DNA of 27,027 nucleotides from Zelonia costaricensis (taxonomy: Eukaryota; Euglenozoa; Kinetoplastea; Trypanosomatida; Trypanosomatidae). A program made the position numbers and the translations under genes. The notes beneath the pieces were generated by a model. It did no database searches. It was not told the DNA's origin and was given only the letters and a program-made list of their open reading frames with translations. The stretch lies in NCBI GenBank assembly GCA_030849075.1, contig JASAOO010003180.1:1-27027 (forward strand), given 5' to 3'. Of the stretch, positions 1 through 6,908 are shown piece by piece. Within the stretch, counting starts at the first letter, position 1; each line of letters starts with the position of its first letter.

Positions 1-364
1 TGAGTTGAGAAGGTTATGACCTCATGAGGTGTTCGGACTGACAGGAAACTATGTGAATAGTATTCATCACGTGCGCGTGGAAGGCGGGGTTCGCTGGCAG
101 TGTGTGCTGTGGGGACTCGATAGTAGTTGGTTTGGGCCCTAGCTGCGACGAAGGGCTAGTGCGACGTTTGGGGGAAAGTATTTATGGGGCGGGTGCATTG
201 TCAAGGAGTTTTAAGGGGTTGCGGGGCGAGGGGTGGTGCGGGGGGTGCGGCTGAGATGATGTCAGCGCTCGTAGAGGGGCTGGCGTCCGGCGAAGGGCAT
301 GGGGTGCCTTCTGACCACTAGGATGTGTGCAGTCAGTGACAGCGACGGTCTCTCGCGCGGTTTC

Positions 365-535
365 TTAGCCGAGAGTGGATTGGAAGCTGTTGCGACGCCT
401 GACGAAACAGTTGCGGATCAGCAGCCGACGGGCTAAGGGAATTCTGCCTGTTTTCCTGTTTTGTTCGAGCGGCTCGTCGGAGCGGGAGATGGGTGTCCGA
501 GGGGGGAGTGATGGCGAAGATTGGGCTGCACGCAT
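365..535 (-). CDS. Candidate small ORF after a splice acceptor (doubtful)
   Basis: A 56-residue frame that begins at the first ATG (535) after the strong acceptor at 566-567. The product is basic in its second half (RKTGRIPLARRLLIRNCFVR, positions 28-47) and ends in NSFQSTLG. Against it: only about half of its third codon positions are G or C, unlike every clear gene here, and no family is recognised. It may be an upstream ORF in the 5' UTR of the next gene, which would lie left of the window. Confidence 0.18.
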   Translation of the reverse strand: MRAAQSSPSLPPRTPISRSDEPLEQNRKTGRIPLARRLLIRNCFVRRRNSFQSTLG

Positions 536-565
536 GACCGACGTGCGGCACAAATAAAGGGGAGG

Positions 566-600
566 CTGTGATCGAGAAAGGTAAAAGAAAAGAAATGGAG
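566..600 (-). promoter_or_regulatory. Predicted trans-splice acceptor of the next gene to the left
   Basis: On the minus strand a pyrimidine-rich tract (573-597) is followed by the first AG at 566-567, with no earlier AG. This is the usual form of a spliced-leader acceptor and implies that a new mRNA starts at about 565 and extends left. Confidence 0.55.
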
Positions 601-694
601 ACTTAAAGACGTGAGGGGGTACGTCTACGCGTTTTTTGTTTTGGCGGCTGTGTGTTTTGGTTTAAAGGCGTAGAGCAGACAACAAGCGTGGCAC

Positions 695-1525
695 TCACGC
701 GGTGTACTCCAGCGGGAAGAAGGTGCGGCTGTCGTTGCCGAAGAGGTGCTCTTCGTCCAGCGCTGCGATCTTGTGCATATCCTCCGTGTCGAGCTCGAAG
801 TCGTCGACAGCGAAGTTCTCGCGGATGCGGTCGGCATGGTTGGACTTGGGAATCGCTACCAGTCCGAGCTGGCGATTCCACCGGAGCAGCACCTGCGGTA
901 CGCTACGCTGATGCTTGGCGGCGATGCTCTCGATCACGGCGTGGTGCAGCAACACCCCGCGGCACAGCGGGCGAGAGGCTTCCACAACGATGCCGGCGGC
1001 GTCGCACACCTCGCGAAGTGCGTGGCGCTGTGCGAGAGGGTGGAGCTCAACCTGGTTTACCATCGGTCGTACGTGGCAGTGGCGAAGCACCGCTTGGGTC
1101 TGCTCCGCGTCGAAGTTGGAGAGTCCGATGGCACGCGCCTTGCCGAGGTCGTGGAGGTGCTCCATGGCACTCCACGTTTCCAGGAAGGAGGCTTCCGGGC
1201 CGGGCCAGTGAATGAGGTAAAGATCGACGTAGTCCATCCCAAGCGCGGTGAGACTGCGCTGCAGGGCATCGATTGTTTTTTGGTAGCCGTGATCGGCGTT
1301 CCACACCTTCGACGTGATGAAGACCTCCCCGCGGGGGATGCCCGAGTCGCGCACAGCCCTGCCCACATCCGCCTCATTGCCGTACAGGGACGCCGTGTCG
1401 ATGAGGCGGTAACCCGTCTCAAGCGCGCACTTGACGTTGTTGTACGTCTGATCGCCTCCAGCCGCCTTCCACACGCCGAGCCCGAGCTGCGGCATCCGCG
1501 CGCCGTTGTGAAGCGTCACCGACAT
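695..1525 (-). CDS. Aldo/keto reductase, prostaglandin F2-alpha synthase-like
   Basis: A 276-residue NADPH-dependent aldo/keto reductase, probably cytosolic, that reduces carbonyl groups; the nearest known trypanosomatid relative is prostaglandin F2-alpha synthase. The first family signature is at residues 38-55 (GYRLIDTASLYGNEADVG). The catalytic tetrad is complete: Asp43, Tyr48, Lys73 and His106 (in LIHWPG). The third signature, IPKSNHADRIREN, is at 225-237 and carries the Lys that contacts the cofactor phosphate. The length is normal for the family. The start was chosen because it is the first ATG after a good polypyrimidine tract and AG at 1546-1547, leaving a 20-nt 5' UTR; it also matches the usual N-terminus of the family. 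Oddity: the cofactor loop, usually W/Y-S-P-L-G-x-G, reads S-R-P-L-C-R-G at 184-190. The fold assignment is secure, but the physiological substrate is not shown by the sequence. Confidence 0.93.
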   Translation of the reverse strand: MSVTLHNGARMPQLGLGVWKAAGGDQTYNNVKCALETGYRLIDTASLYGNEADVGRAVRDSGIPRGEVFITSKVWNADHGYQKTIDALQRSLTALGMDYVDLYLIHWPGPEASFLETWSAMEHLHDLGKARAIGLSNFDAEQTQAVLRHCHVRPMVNQVELHPLAQRHALREVCDAAGIVVEASRPLCRGVLLHHAVIESIAAKHQRSVPQVLLRWNRQLGLVAIPKSNHADRIRENFAVDDFELDTEDMHKIAALDEEHLFGNDSRTFFPLEYTA

Positions 1526-1545
1526 GGCGAATGACTTGTGCGCGA

Positions 1546-1580
1546 CTGGGCCACACGGACGGAGAAGGAAGGAAAAGGGT
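1546..1580 (-). promoter_or_regulatory. Predicted trans-splice acceptor of the aldo/keto reductase gene
   Basis: The minus strand has a C/T tract at about 1559-1580 followed by the first AG at 1546-1547. The ATG at 1525 is the first ATG afterwards, giving a short 20-nt leader. Confidence 0.6.
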
Positions 1581-1711
1581 TGCAGGTTTGCCTTGTGGCG
1601 TCTCGGAGTCGTGGGCGCCGCAGGAATCTCTCTTCTCTCGGGGCTGCTGTGATGAAGGGTTAGCTGTGGTGCGCCGGCGCCCGTTCTCGCAGCTTGCCAA
1701 AGGCTTGTGTC

Positions 1712-1728
1712 TGTGTGTGTGTGTGTGT
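1712..1728. repeat. TG dinucleotide repeat
   Basis: About 8 TG units upstream of the aldo/keto reductase splice site. Confidence 0.85.
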
Positions 1729-2386
1729 TTTGTGGGCAGAGTGGGCCGTAAAGCAAGGTACTGGAAGCTCTTCAGAGACGAACAGGCGGGTAGGGGAAAA
1801 GAAAGGCGGAGCGTGGGAGCGCGCGTGCGTGTGGGTGGAAGAAGCTGAGAGTGCAACGGCGAAGTCACGTCCAGCCCAGTGAGAGACGGGACTGGTGTTG
1901 CTAGCGAGGTTGGCCTACTGCTGCTACTGAGAATCTCATTCTTCTTCGTTTCGCTTGACGAATGCCGCCCTGTGCACCCGTCTCATGCGTGCGGCCATGC
2001 GAAATGGAACGCAAAGTAGAGGGGGAGGGGACCAGAGCGGCGCGGCGCTGCACGTCTGTCGCACACCACTGTGCCCCGCTGTCCATTCCTTCCCTTCCCC
2101 CCCCCCTGCTCGAGTTGAGAGGAGGAAGAAGCCACTTTGCTGTGTCGAGTCGGTCCTGCCGTGTGCCACAGCGGGACGTCGTGCATGCGTGGGGGGGTGG
2201 GGGGCACCAACACCTCCGCAGCGCAGCGGTCGTGGCCTGAGTCTGGTGGGAGGGAAGAGACGAAGAAACAAACAAGTGCGAGTTGTACCGTCCATTGACT
2301 ATGTCCGCACTTGCTGTCGTACCTTTTCGTTTTCGCTGCGCGTCGTGGTACGTGTCAGCAGTGTTGCGTGCGCCGGCGGCCGTTGA

Positions 2387-3346
2387 CTACTCGTGCTTCC
2401 GCGCATCCAGCTGGAAGAGCACCTGCTCGGTGGTGGAGTAGAGCGAGGGGAACAGCATCGGCGTGATGGACTGGTAGACGGTGTAGCCCGGGTACTTGCC
2501 GGCGGTGAGCCGCTCTGTGATGACGCCGGTGGAGAAAAGTGTGAGCAGCTCGAGAGCGATGCAGCCCGACCACTGCCACCACGCCATCGGGGCCGCGCCG
2601 CCGCCGCTGCCGCAGGTGTGCGCGGCCACCGCCAGCGTGAGCCAGATGGACGCCTCGCAGAAGACGTTCAGGTGGCGGCTGTAGCCGAAGACGCCGGTTA
2701 CGCAGAAGCCGTAGCGGTACGGAACGGCATCGGGTGTCCTCGCCTTGGCACACTGGAAGCGCCACTGCTGCTCGTCGCAAAGCGCCTCGAGCGCGATGAG
2801 GGTGAGCAGAATCGCGGCGAACGTTGCCTCCTTCGCGGTCGCCTGTGCCGCTGAGAACTGCATGACCGGCAGCGTGATGGCCCACAGCAGCCACGTCTGG
2901 AAGAGCGAAATGATGAAGAAGTTGAAAAGCGGCCAGATGACGGGCGAGACGGAGAAGATGCGCCACGTGTGGACGTGGTTCCAGCGGTAGTCCTCGCCAC
3001 CCCGCGCGTATCCGCCGCGACGTACAAAGTTGAAGGTCAGCCGGCAGCCCCACACTGTGATGACGAGCCCAAAAAGCGTCGCACTGCTCACTGGAAGCAG
3101 CGGCATCGCCGACGCCTTCGCAGCCGCAGCAGCTGCTCCATGCGACGACTGCTCGTGCTGGGTGTAGTAGATCTGGATCCAGGTGTAGACCACCGGCAGG
3201 ATGGACCACGACCGGTCCACCCACGAGTAGTTGTTGTTGCAGTGCGCGGCCACGAATAGCACAAGCGACGCCGCGAGCATCAGCGTGCCGGACGCGGCGT
3301 ACGAGCTCGCCGTTGCGGCCGCCACCGCCTCGGACAAGAAACCCAT
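2387..3346 (-). CDS. DUF1295 / steroid 5-alpha-reductase-like membrane protein
   Basis: A 319-residue polytopic membrane protein of the DUF1295 family, related to 3-oxo-5-alpha-steroid 4-dehydrogenases and isoprenylcysteine methyltransferases. Members are expected in the ER or another endomembrane; the exact reaction is unknown for most of them. Hydrophobic segments lie near residues 21-36, 47-61, 89-105, 136-160, 176-190, 233-243 and 262-276. The family's C-terminal signature is clear: GYSRHLNVFCE at 221-231 (usual form x-Y-S/T-R-H-P-N-Y-F-G-E) and KYPGYTVYQ at 284-292, followed by the T-P-x-L-F-P element. The Arg-His pair and the Glu are kept, while Pro, Tyr and Gly of the first motif are replaced. 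An alanine run lies at 71-76. The start is the first in-frame ATG, but no AG lies between it and the polypyrimidine tract, so Met23 (position 3280) is a real alternative. Substrate unknown. Confidence 0.88.
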   Translation of the reverse strand: MGFLSEAVAAATASSYAASGTLMLAASLVLFVAAHCNNNYSWVDRSWSILPVVYTWIQIYYTQHEQSSHGAAAAAAKASAMPLLPVSSATLFGLVITVWGCRLTFNFVRRGGYARGGEDYRWNHVHTWRIFSVSPVIWPLFNFFIISLFQTWLLWAITLPVMQFSAAQATAKEATFAAILLTLIALEALCDEQQWRFQCAKARTPDAVPYRYGFCVTGVFGYSRHLNVFCEASIWLTLAVAAHTCGSGGGAAPMAWWQWSGCIALELLTLFSTGVITERLTAGKYPGYTVYQSITPMLFPSLYSTTEQVLFQLDARKHE

Positions 3347-4992
3347 GGGCAGGTGTTGGGAGAGGGAAGAAGAAAAGAAAAGAAAGAACCGCCACGCAGC
3401 GAGGCGAAGCAGGCGCCTCGTCGTCTGGCAGAGGTGGGTCAGTGACTCGTCAAGAGCAGTGCGAGCGGGACTCAGAAGTGAAGCCGTATTGCGAGATGCC
3501 GCACTGGACAGCCCGAGCTGAAATATGAAAGAGCGGGAGGAGTGGCAGCGGCGTGTTCAGCAAACGTGGCAAATGAATCCTGCACCGCCTTAGGGGGGGT
3601 GGGCGCTTGCACAAGTCACGCGGTGAGGGGGGAGGGGGATGCGACAATGAAACAAAGCGTTGTGTGGCGGAAAAGGGAAGTCGCCGAAGTGCACCGTGGA
3701 CGTTCCAGCTGCACGAGGTGGTGTTTGGCCGGTGCTCTCCGTCAACGTGCGGGTGCTGCGAGTTCGAAGAGGGGAGAGGGGAAAGGGGGAAGGAGGAGGA
3801 GTCGTGCGGACTGGTATGGGCGTTCTACACTACGCACAGCGCAGGTTTCCGAGTGGAGGGGGGCAGGGGGAGGGTGGAAAGGCGGCAGTGACCCCTTCGC
3901 TGGATTATCGGAGAGCGAAGATAGAAGAAAAAATGGACGAGCGGTGAATAGGTGAGTGCGCCAAGATGTGTGCGTGTGCACGTCAGTTTTGACGTGTGTT
4001 CTTCGTTGTGCTTACTGCTACACACAGGCGGTGAATAGGAGGAACGTGGTGTATAAGGTGGACGCCGGAAAGAACAAGTCAGCAGACGAGCAAGTACGTG
4101 TTTCGAGTGGTTAGCGTGTGTGTGGGCGGAGGAGGAATGGGGGGGGGAGGCACGCAAGGGAAAGGCGTGGGAAGCGGGCTCTGCTGTCGTCGGTGATCTG
4201 GGGAGACTGTCGGGACACCCGCCGCGGGCGAGAACGTGAGAGGGGTGAACGCAGAAGTGCAAGTAGTGCATTTGAATAAGAGACCAGCGAGCCTTCCCCC
4301 CCCCCCATTCCCCGCTTCCCCATCGGCAGCACGGAGAAGATGTGGCCGAAAATGGGCGATCCAAGCACGACACGATGGAAGCGTCGCCGCGCGTGTAGAC
4401 TTGGTACGGAGTGGTGTAGCACACGCGTGCTTGGCCACCCGAGTTGCTTGGCGCATCCTTTGCCACACGAGTGCTTCGGGTAAGCTCACCTGTGGTGCAC
4501 TCTGGATCGAGTTGTCGCACGAGTCCTTTTTTTCCCTTTTTCGCTCAATCCGTTCCGGTGTGACGTTTGCATGAAGCCCTGTCGGCAGCGCGCTGGCCTC
4601 GCCGCGCGGTGCTGCGTTTTAGTTCAGTTGCGGCGCCGAGGGGGGTGGGGGAGGGGGAGGGGGGTAGAGAAGTGGTAGGCTCTATCCAGTCGATAGCCGC
4701 GCCCANAAGCCACAAGAGAATGCGGGGGGGGGGGCGAGAAGAAAAAAAACACGAGACTGAAGTGGAAGAAAGTGTTCTGCGGCACTCTTTGTGTGACTTC
4801 ATCTTTCATGCACTCCCTTTTCGTGCGGTTCCGCGGGCACGCGTCCCAAGTAGCTTCCTGCTCGCGCGGGACTGGCATGCACCTCGTCAACCTGCCCTCG
4901 CCTTCTCCCAGCCTTACGGCCCTTTCGCGAGTGGGAGCGGTGATCGTGTTGTTCACTGTTTCCGTGTCGCTCGCACGCGCGTGCACTTGTCC
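3347..4992. other. Spacer between acyl-CoA dehydrogenase and DUF1295 genes
   Basis: A 1.6-kb stretch without a convincing gene. It is purine-rich on the plus strand with G runs near 4139-4147, 4640-4665 and 4725-4733 and one undetermined base at 4706. Frames of over 100 codons start with GTG or are built from homopolymers. Confidence 0.6.
4706..4706. other. Undetermined base (N)
   Basis: The single ambiguous base in the window, in a spacer between G-rich and A-rich runs; it affects no supported gene. Confidence 0.99.
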
Positions 4993-6240
4993 TCACTTCA
5001 AGTTGCGCAGCAGGTCCTTCGTGATGTTCTTGTGGTGGGCCTCGATGGTGCCGCCGCCGATCTCCAGCAGCTTCGCATCGCGCCAGAGCCGCTCCACCGG
5101 CATGCCGCGCGAGTAGCCCATGCCGCCCATCACCTGCATCGCCGAGTCCGCCACCTTCTTCGCAATCGGCGTGGCAAACAGCTTCGCCGCGTCGCTGCCG
5201 AGGCGGTTCTTGTTGTCCGGGTGCACGTTGCGGCTGACGGAGTAGACGAGCGCCTTGGCCGCCTCCGTTTCGGCGAAGCCCTCAGCAATGTACCGCTGGA
5301 TCTGCCCGTAGTTGGCGATGGGCTGACCAAAGGCCTTGCGCTGCGCCGCGTACGATGTCATGAGCTCCACGGAGCGCTCCGCGATGCCGACGGCCATGCC
5401 GGCGAGCGTGACGCGCTCCAGCTCGAGGTTGCGCATCATGCCGACCATGCCCTTGCCCTCCTCGCCCAGCATGTTCTCGGCCGGCACGACGACGTCCTCG
5501 AAGAAGAGCTCGCACATGTGCGACGCGCGCATGCCGCACTTGTCGATCTTCGGTCCCTGCGTGAAGCCCTTCATGCCCCGCTCCAGCGCGAACGCGGTGA
5601 TCTTGCCATCCACCTTGGCGTAGATCAGGTACACGTCGGCGACCGTCCCGTTCGTGATCCAGATCTTGCTCCCGTTCAGGACGTAGTTGCCTTGGTCATC
5701 CTTCTTGGCGGTGGTGCGCATGCCCAGCACGTCCGTGCCGGCGCTCGGCTCTGACATTCCCATAGCCCCGACGTGCTCGCCCGTGAGCACCTTCGGCAGC
5801 CACCGCGCCCGCTGCGCCGGGGACGCGCTGAAGTAGAAGTTGTTCACGAAGAGCATGGAGTGGGCGAGGTAGGCGAGGCAGAAGCCGGGGTCGAACTTGG
5901 ACAGCTCGTGGTGCACAATGACCGCGGCAACGGCGTCCATGCCAGCGCCACCGTCCGCCTCCGGGATCGTGACACCCATCACGCCCAGCTCGCCGAGCTG
6001 CTGAAAGAGCTCGCGGTTGAAGTGGCCGTTGATGTCGTCGTCCTTGGCGTGCTTGTCCACCACCTCACGCGAGAACTTCGCCACCGTCTCGCGCAGCGCC
6101 TGGTGCTCCGGCGTGGGGTTGCACAAATCCGAGAAGCCGCGGCAAACAGCGAGGGACGCCGACGCGCCCCCAGCCGAGGTCGCCCCGCTCCAAACGCGAG
6201 CCGCCGACCGGCCCAGTGACGTGTGCAGTGCGCGGCGCAT
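4993..6240 (-). CDS. Acyl-CoA dehydrogenase, isovaleryl-CoA dehydrogenase type, mitochondrial
   Basis: A 415-residue FAD-dependent acyl-CoA dehydrogenase, which introduces the alpha-beta double bond into acyl-CoA and passes electrons to ETF in the mitochondrial matrix. The first ~38 residues are rich in Arg, Ser and Ala without acids, a typical mitochondrial presequence. FAD/substrate signatures are present: AMGMSEPSAGTD (159-170), WITNGTVADVYLIYAK (194-209), KCGMRASHMCELFFEDV (234-250), RKAFGQPIANYGQIQ (301-315) and QVMGGMGYSRGMPVERLWRDAK (369-390). The Glu usually found before Gly-Thr in medium-chain enzymes is Gly396 here, while helix G has NLELERVTLAG with Glu275. This is the arrangement of isovaleryl-CoA dehydrogenase, so leucine catabolism is the likely role. 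Length is normal. The start is the first ATG after the acceptor at 6351-6352. The general class is certain; the substrate is inferred. Confidence 0.95.
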   Translation of the reverse strand: MRRALHTSLGRSAARVWSGATSAGGASASLAVCRGFSDLCNPTPEHQALRETVAKFSREVVDKHAKDDDINGHFNRELFQQLGELGVMGVTIPEADGGAGMDAVAAVIVHHELSKFDPGFCLAYLAHSMLFVNNFYFSASPAQRARWLPKVLTGEHVGAMGMSEPSAGTDVLGMRTTAKKDDQGNYVLNGSKIWITNGTVADVYLIYAKVDGKITAFALERGMKGFTQGPKIDKCGMRASHMCELFFEDVVVPAENMLGEEGKGMVGMMRNLELERVTLAGMAVGIAERSVELMTSYAAQRKAFGQPIANYGQIQRYIAEGFAETEAAKALVYSVSRNVHPDNKNRLGSDAAKLFATPIAKKVADSAMQVMGGMGYSRGMPVERLWRDAKLLEIGGGTIEAHHKNITKDLLRNLK

Positions 6241-6269
6241 TTGCTGGATAAATAGTCAGCGCCGGTGGC

Positions 6270-6291
6270 GTGTGTGTGTGTGTGTGTGTGT
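6270..6291. repeat. TG dinucleotide repeat in a 5' UTR
   Basis: About 11 TG units, reading as CA on the mRNA strand, inside the predicted leader of the acyl-CoA dehydrogenase gene. Confidence 0.9.
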
Positions 6292-6350
6292 CTTGCGTGC
6301 GCCCCGGGGTCGACTGGAAAGTGCCGCAGTGTCTGTGTATTACCGTGGCG

Positions 6351-6390
6351 CTGGCGTCGTGGGGGGGGAGGGAGGGGGGGAGAGGGCGAC
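6351..6390 (-). promoter_or_regulatory. Predicted trans-splice acceptor of the acyl-CoA dehydrogenase gene
   Basis: A C-rich pyrimidine tract (6361-6386 on the minus strand) is followed by an AG at 6351-6352. The resulting 110-nt 5' UTR has no ATG before 6240 and carries a CA repeat. Later AGs are possible alternatives. Confidence 0.5.
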
Positions 6391-6908
6391 ACAGCAAAGA
6401 TGCGAGCAATGGAGGTACGACTGCTGGTGTGCGGGGTCAAGTGGGTTGAGAGTGCAAGAAAAAAAAAAGAAGAGAAGAGTTGCGTAGCAAAAGAGTGCGG
6501 GGATGCCGCCGAGGTTGTGTGTCCGGCAGAGGGCGGTACTAGCCGCTTTGAACCCCTTTCCAGCGCGATGTCAGTCGCCTCACTCCCTCACATACACTCA
6601 CAGATGCACAGAGCACGTACCCGCGTGGACGCCGGTGTGGCGCGCAGTGAGCACCTCACAACTCCCCGCAGGGAAGAGAGCTTCTGTTTCTCCTTACAGC
6701 GTTGGCGCGGCACCTGCCTGCGTCAGTTGGTGTACACCTCCATCGCTTTCCTGTGCCGGCCACTTTTCGTTTCGTGTGCGCAGCCTCCGCGTGCGCGTCC
6801 TTGGTTGCTGCTGTTGTTCTCGGTGTTGTTCTTACTCGTGATCGATTAAGAAAGCAGCTGGCATCGCCTGCCACGGAGGCCTGCCTCTTCTTTGTCATCC
6901 CCGCACGC

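Larger units (their letters stand above)
1..694. other. Spacer: 3' UTR of the reductase gene and leader of the next gene
   Basis: No clear gene. It holds the 3' end region of the aldo/keto reductase transcript and an acceptor at 566-567 for the next gene on the left. The first 300 bases have no acceptable coding frame on either strand. Confidence 0.6.
1526..2386. other. Spacer between DUF1295 and aldo/keto reductase genes
   Basis: No gene seen. It contains the reductase splice site, a TG repeat at 1712-1728 and G-rich runs on the plus strand near 2100 and 2190-2206. The open frames here are low complexity and lack GC3 bias. Confidence 0.6.
6241..6908. other. Spacer between XRN-like and acyl-CoA dehydrogenase genes
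   Basis: Contains the dehydrogenase leader, its acceptor, a TG repeat (6270-6291) and the 3' UTR of the XRN-like gene. No coding frame is supported. Confidence 0.6.

Noticed and set aside
19..30. 12-bp perfect palindrome ACCTCATGAGGT
   Set aside because: Short and isolated in a spacer; expected by chance in a window of this size and without a known role.
746..1534. 262-codon plus-strand frame opposite the aldo/keto reductase
   Set aside because: It is the antisense shadow of a clear enzyme gene; high GC3 removes stop codons on the opposite strand. The product is Val/Arg/His-rich without a family.
3755..3775. GAGTTCGAAGA resembling a tRNA T-loop
   Set aside because: No matching acceptor, D or anticodon stems around it on either strand.
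3825..4520. 231-codon minus-strand frame
   Set aside because: It begins with GTG, crosses homopolymers and lacks GC3 bias.
4567..5754. 395-codon plus-strand frame opposite the acyl-CoA dehydrogenase
   Set aside because: Antisense shadow that also runs through the undetermined base at 4706; no recognisable domain.
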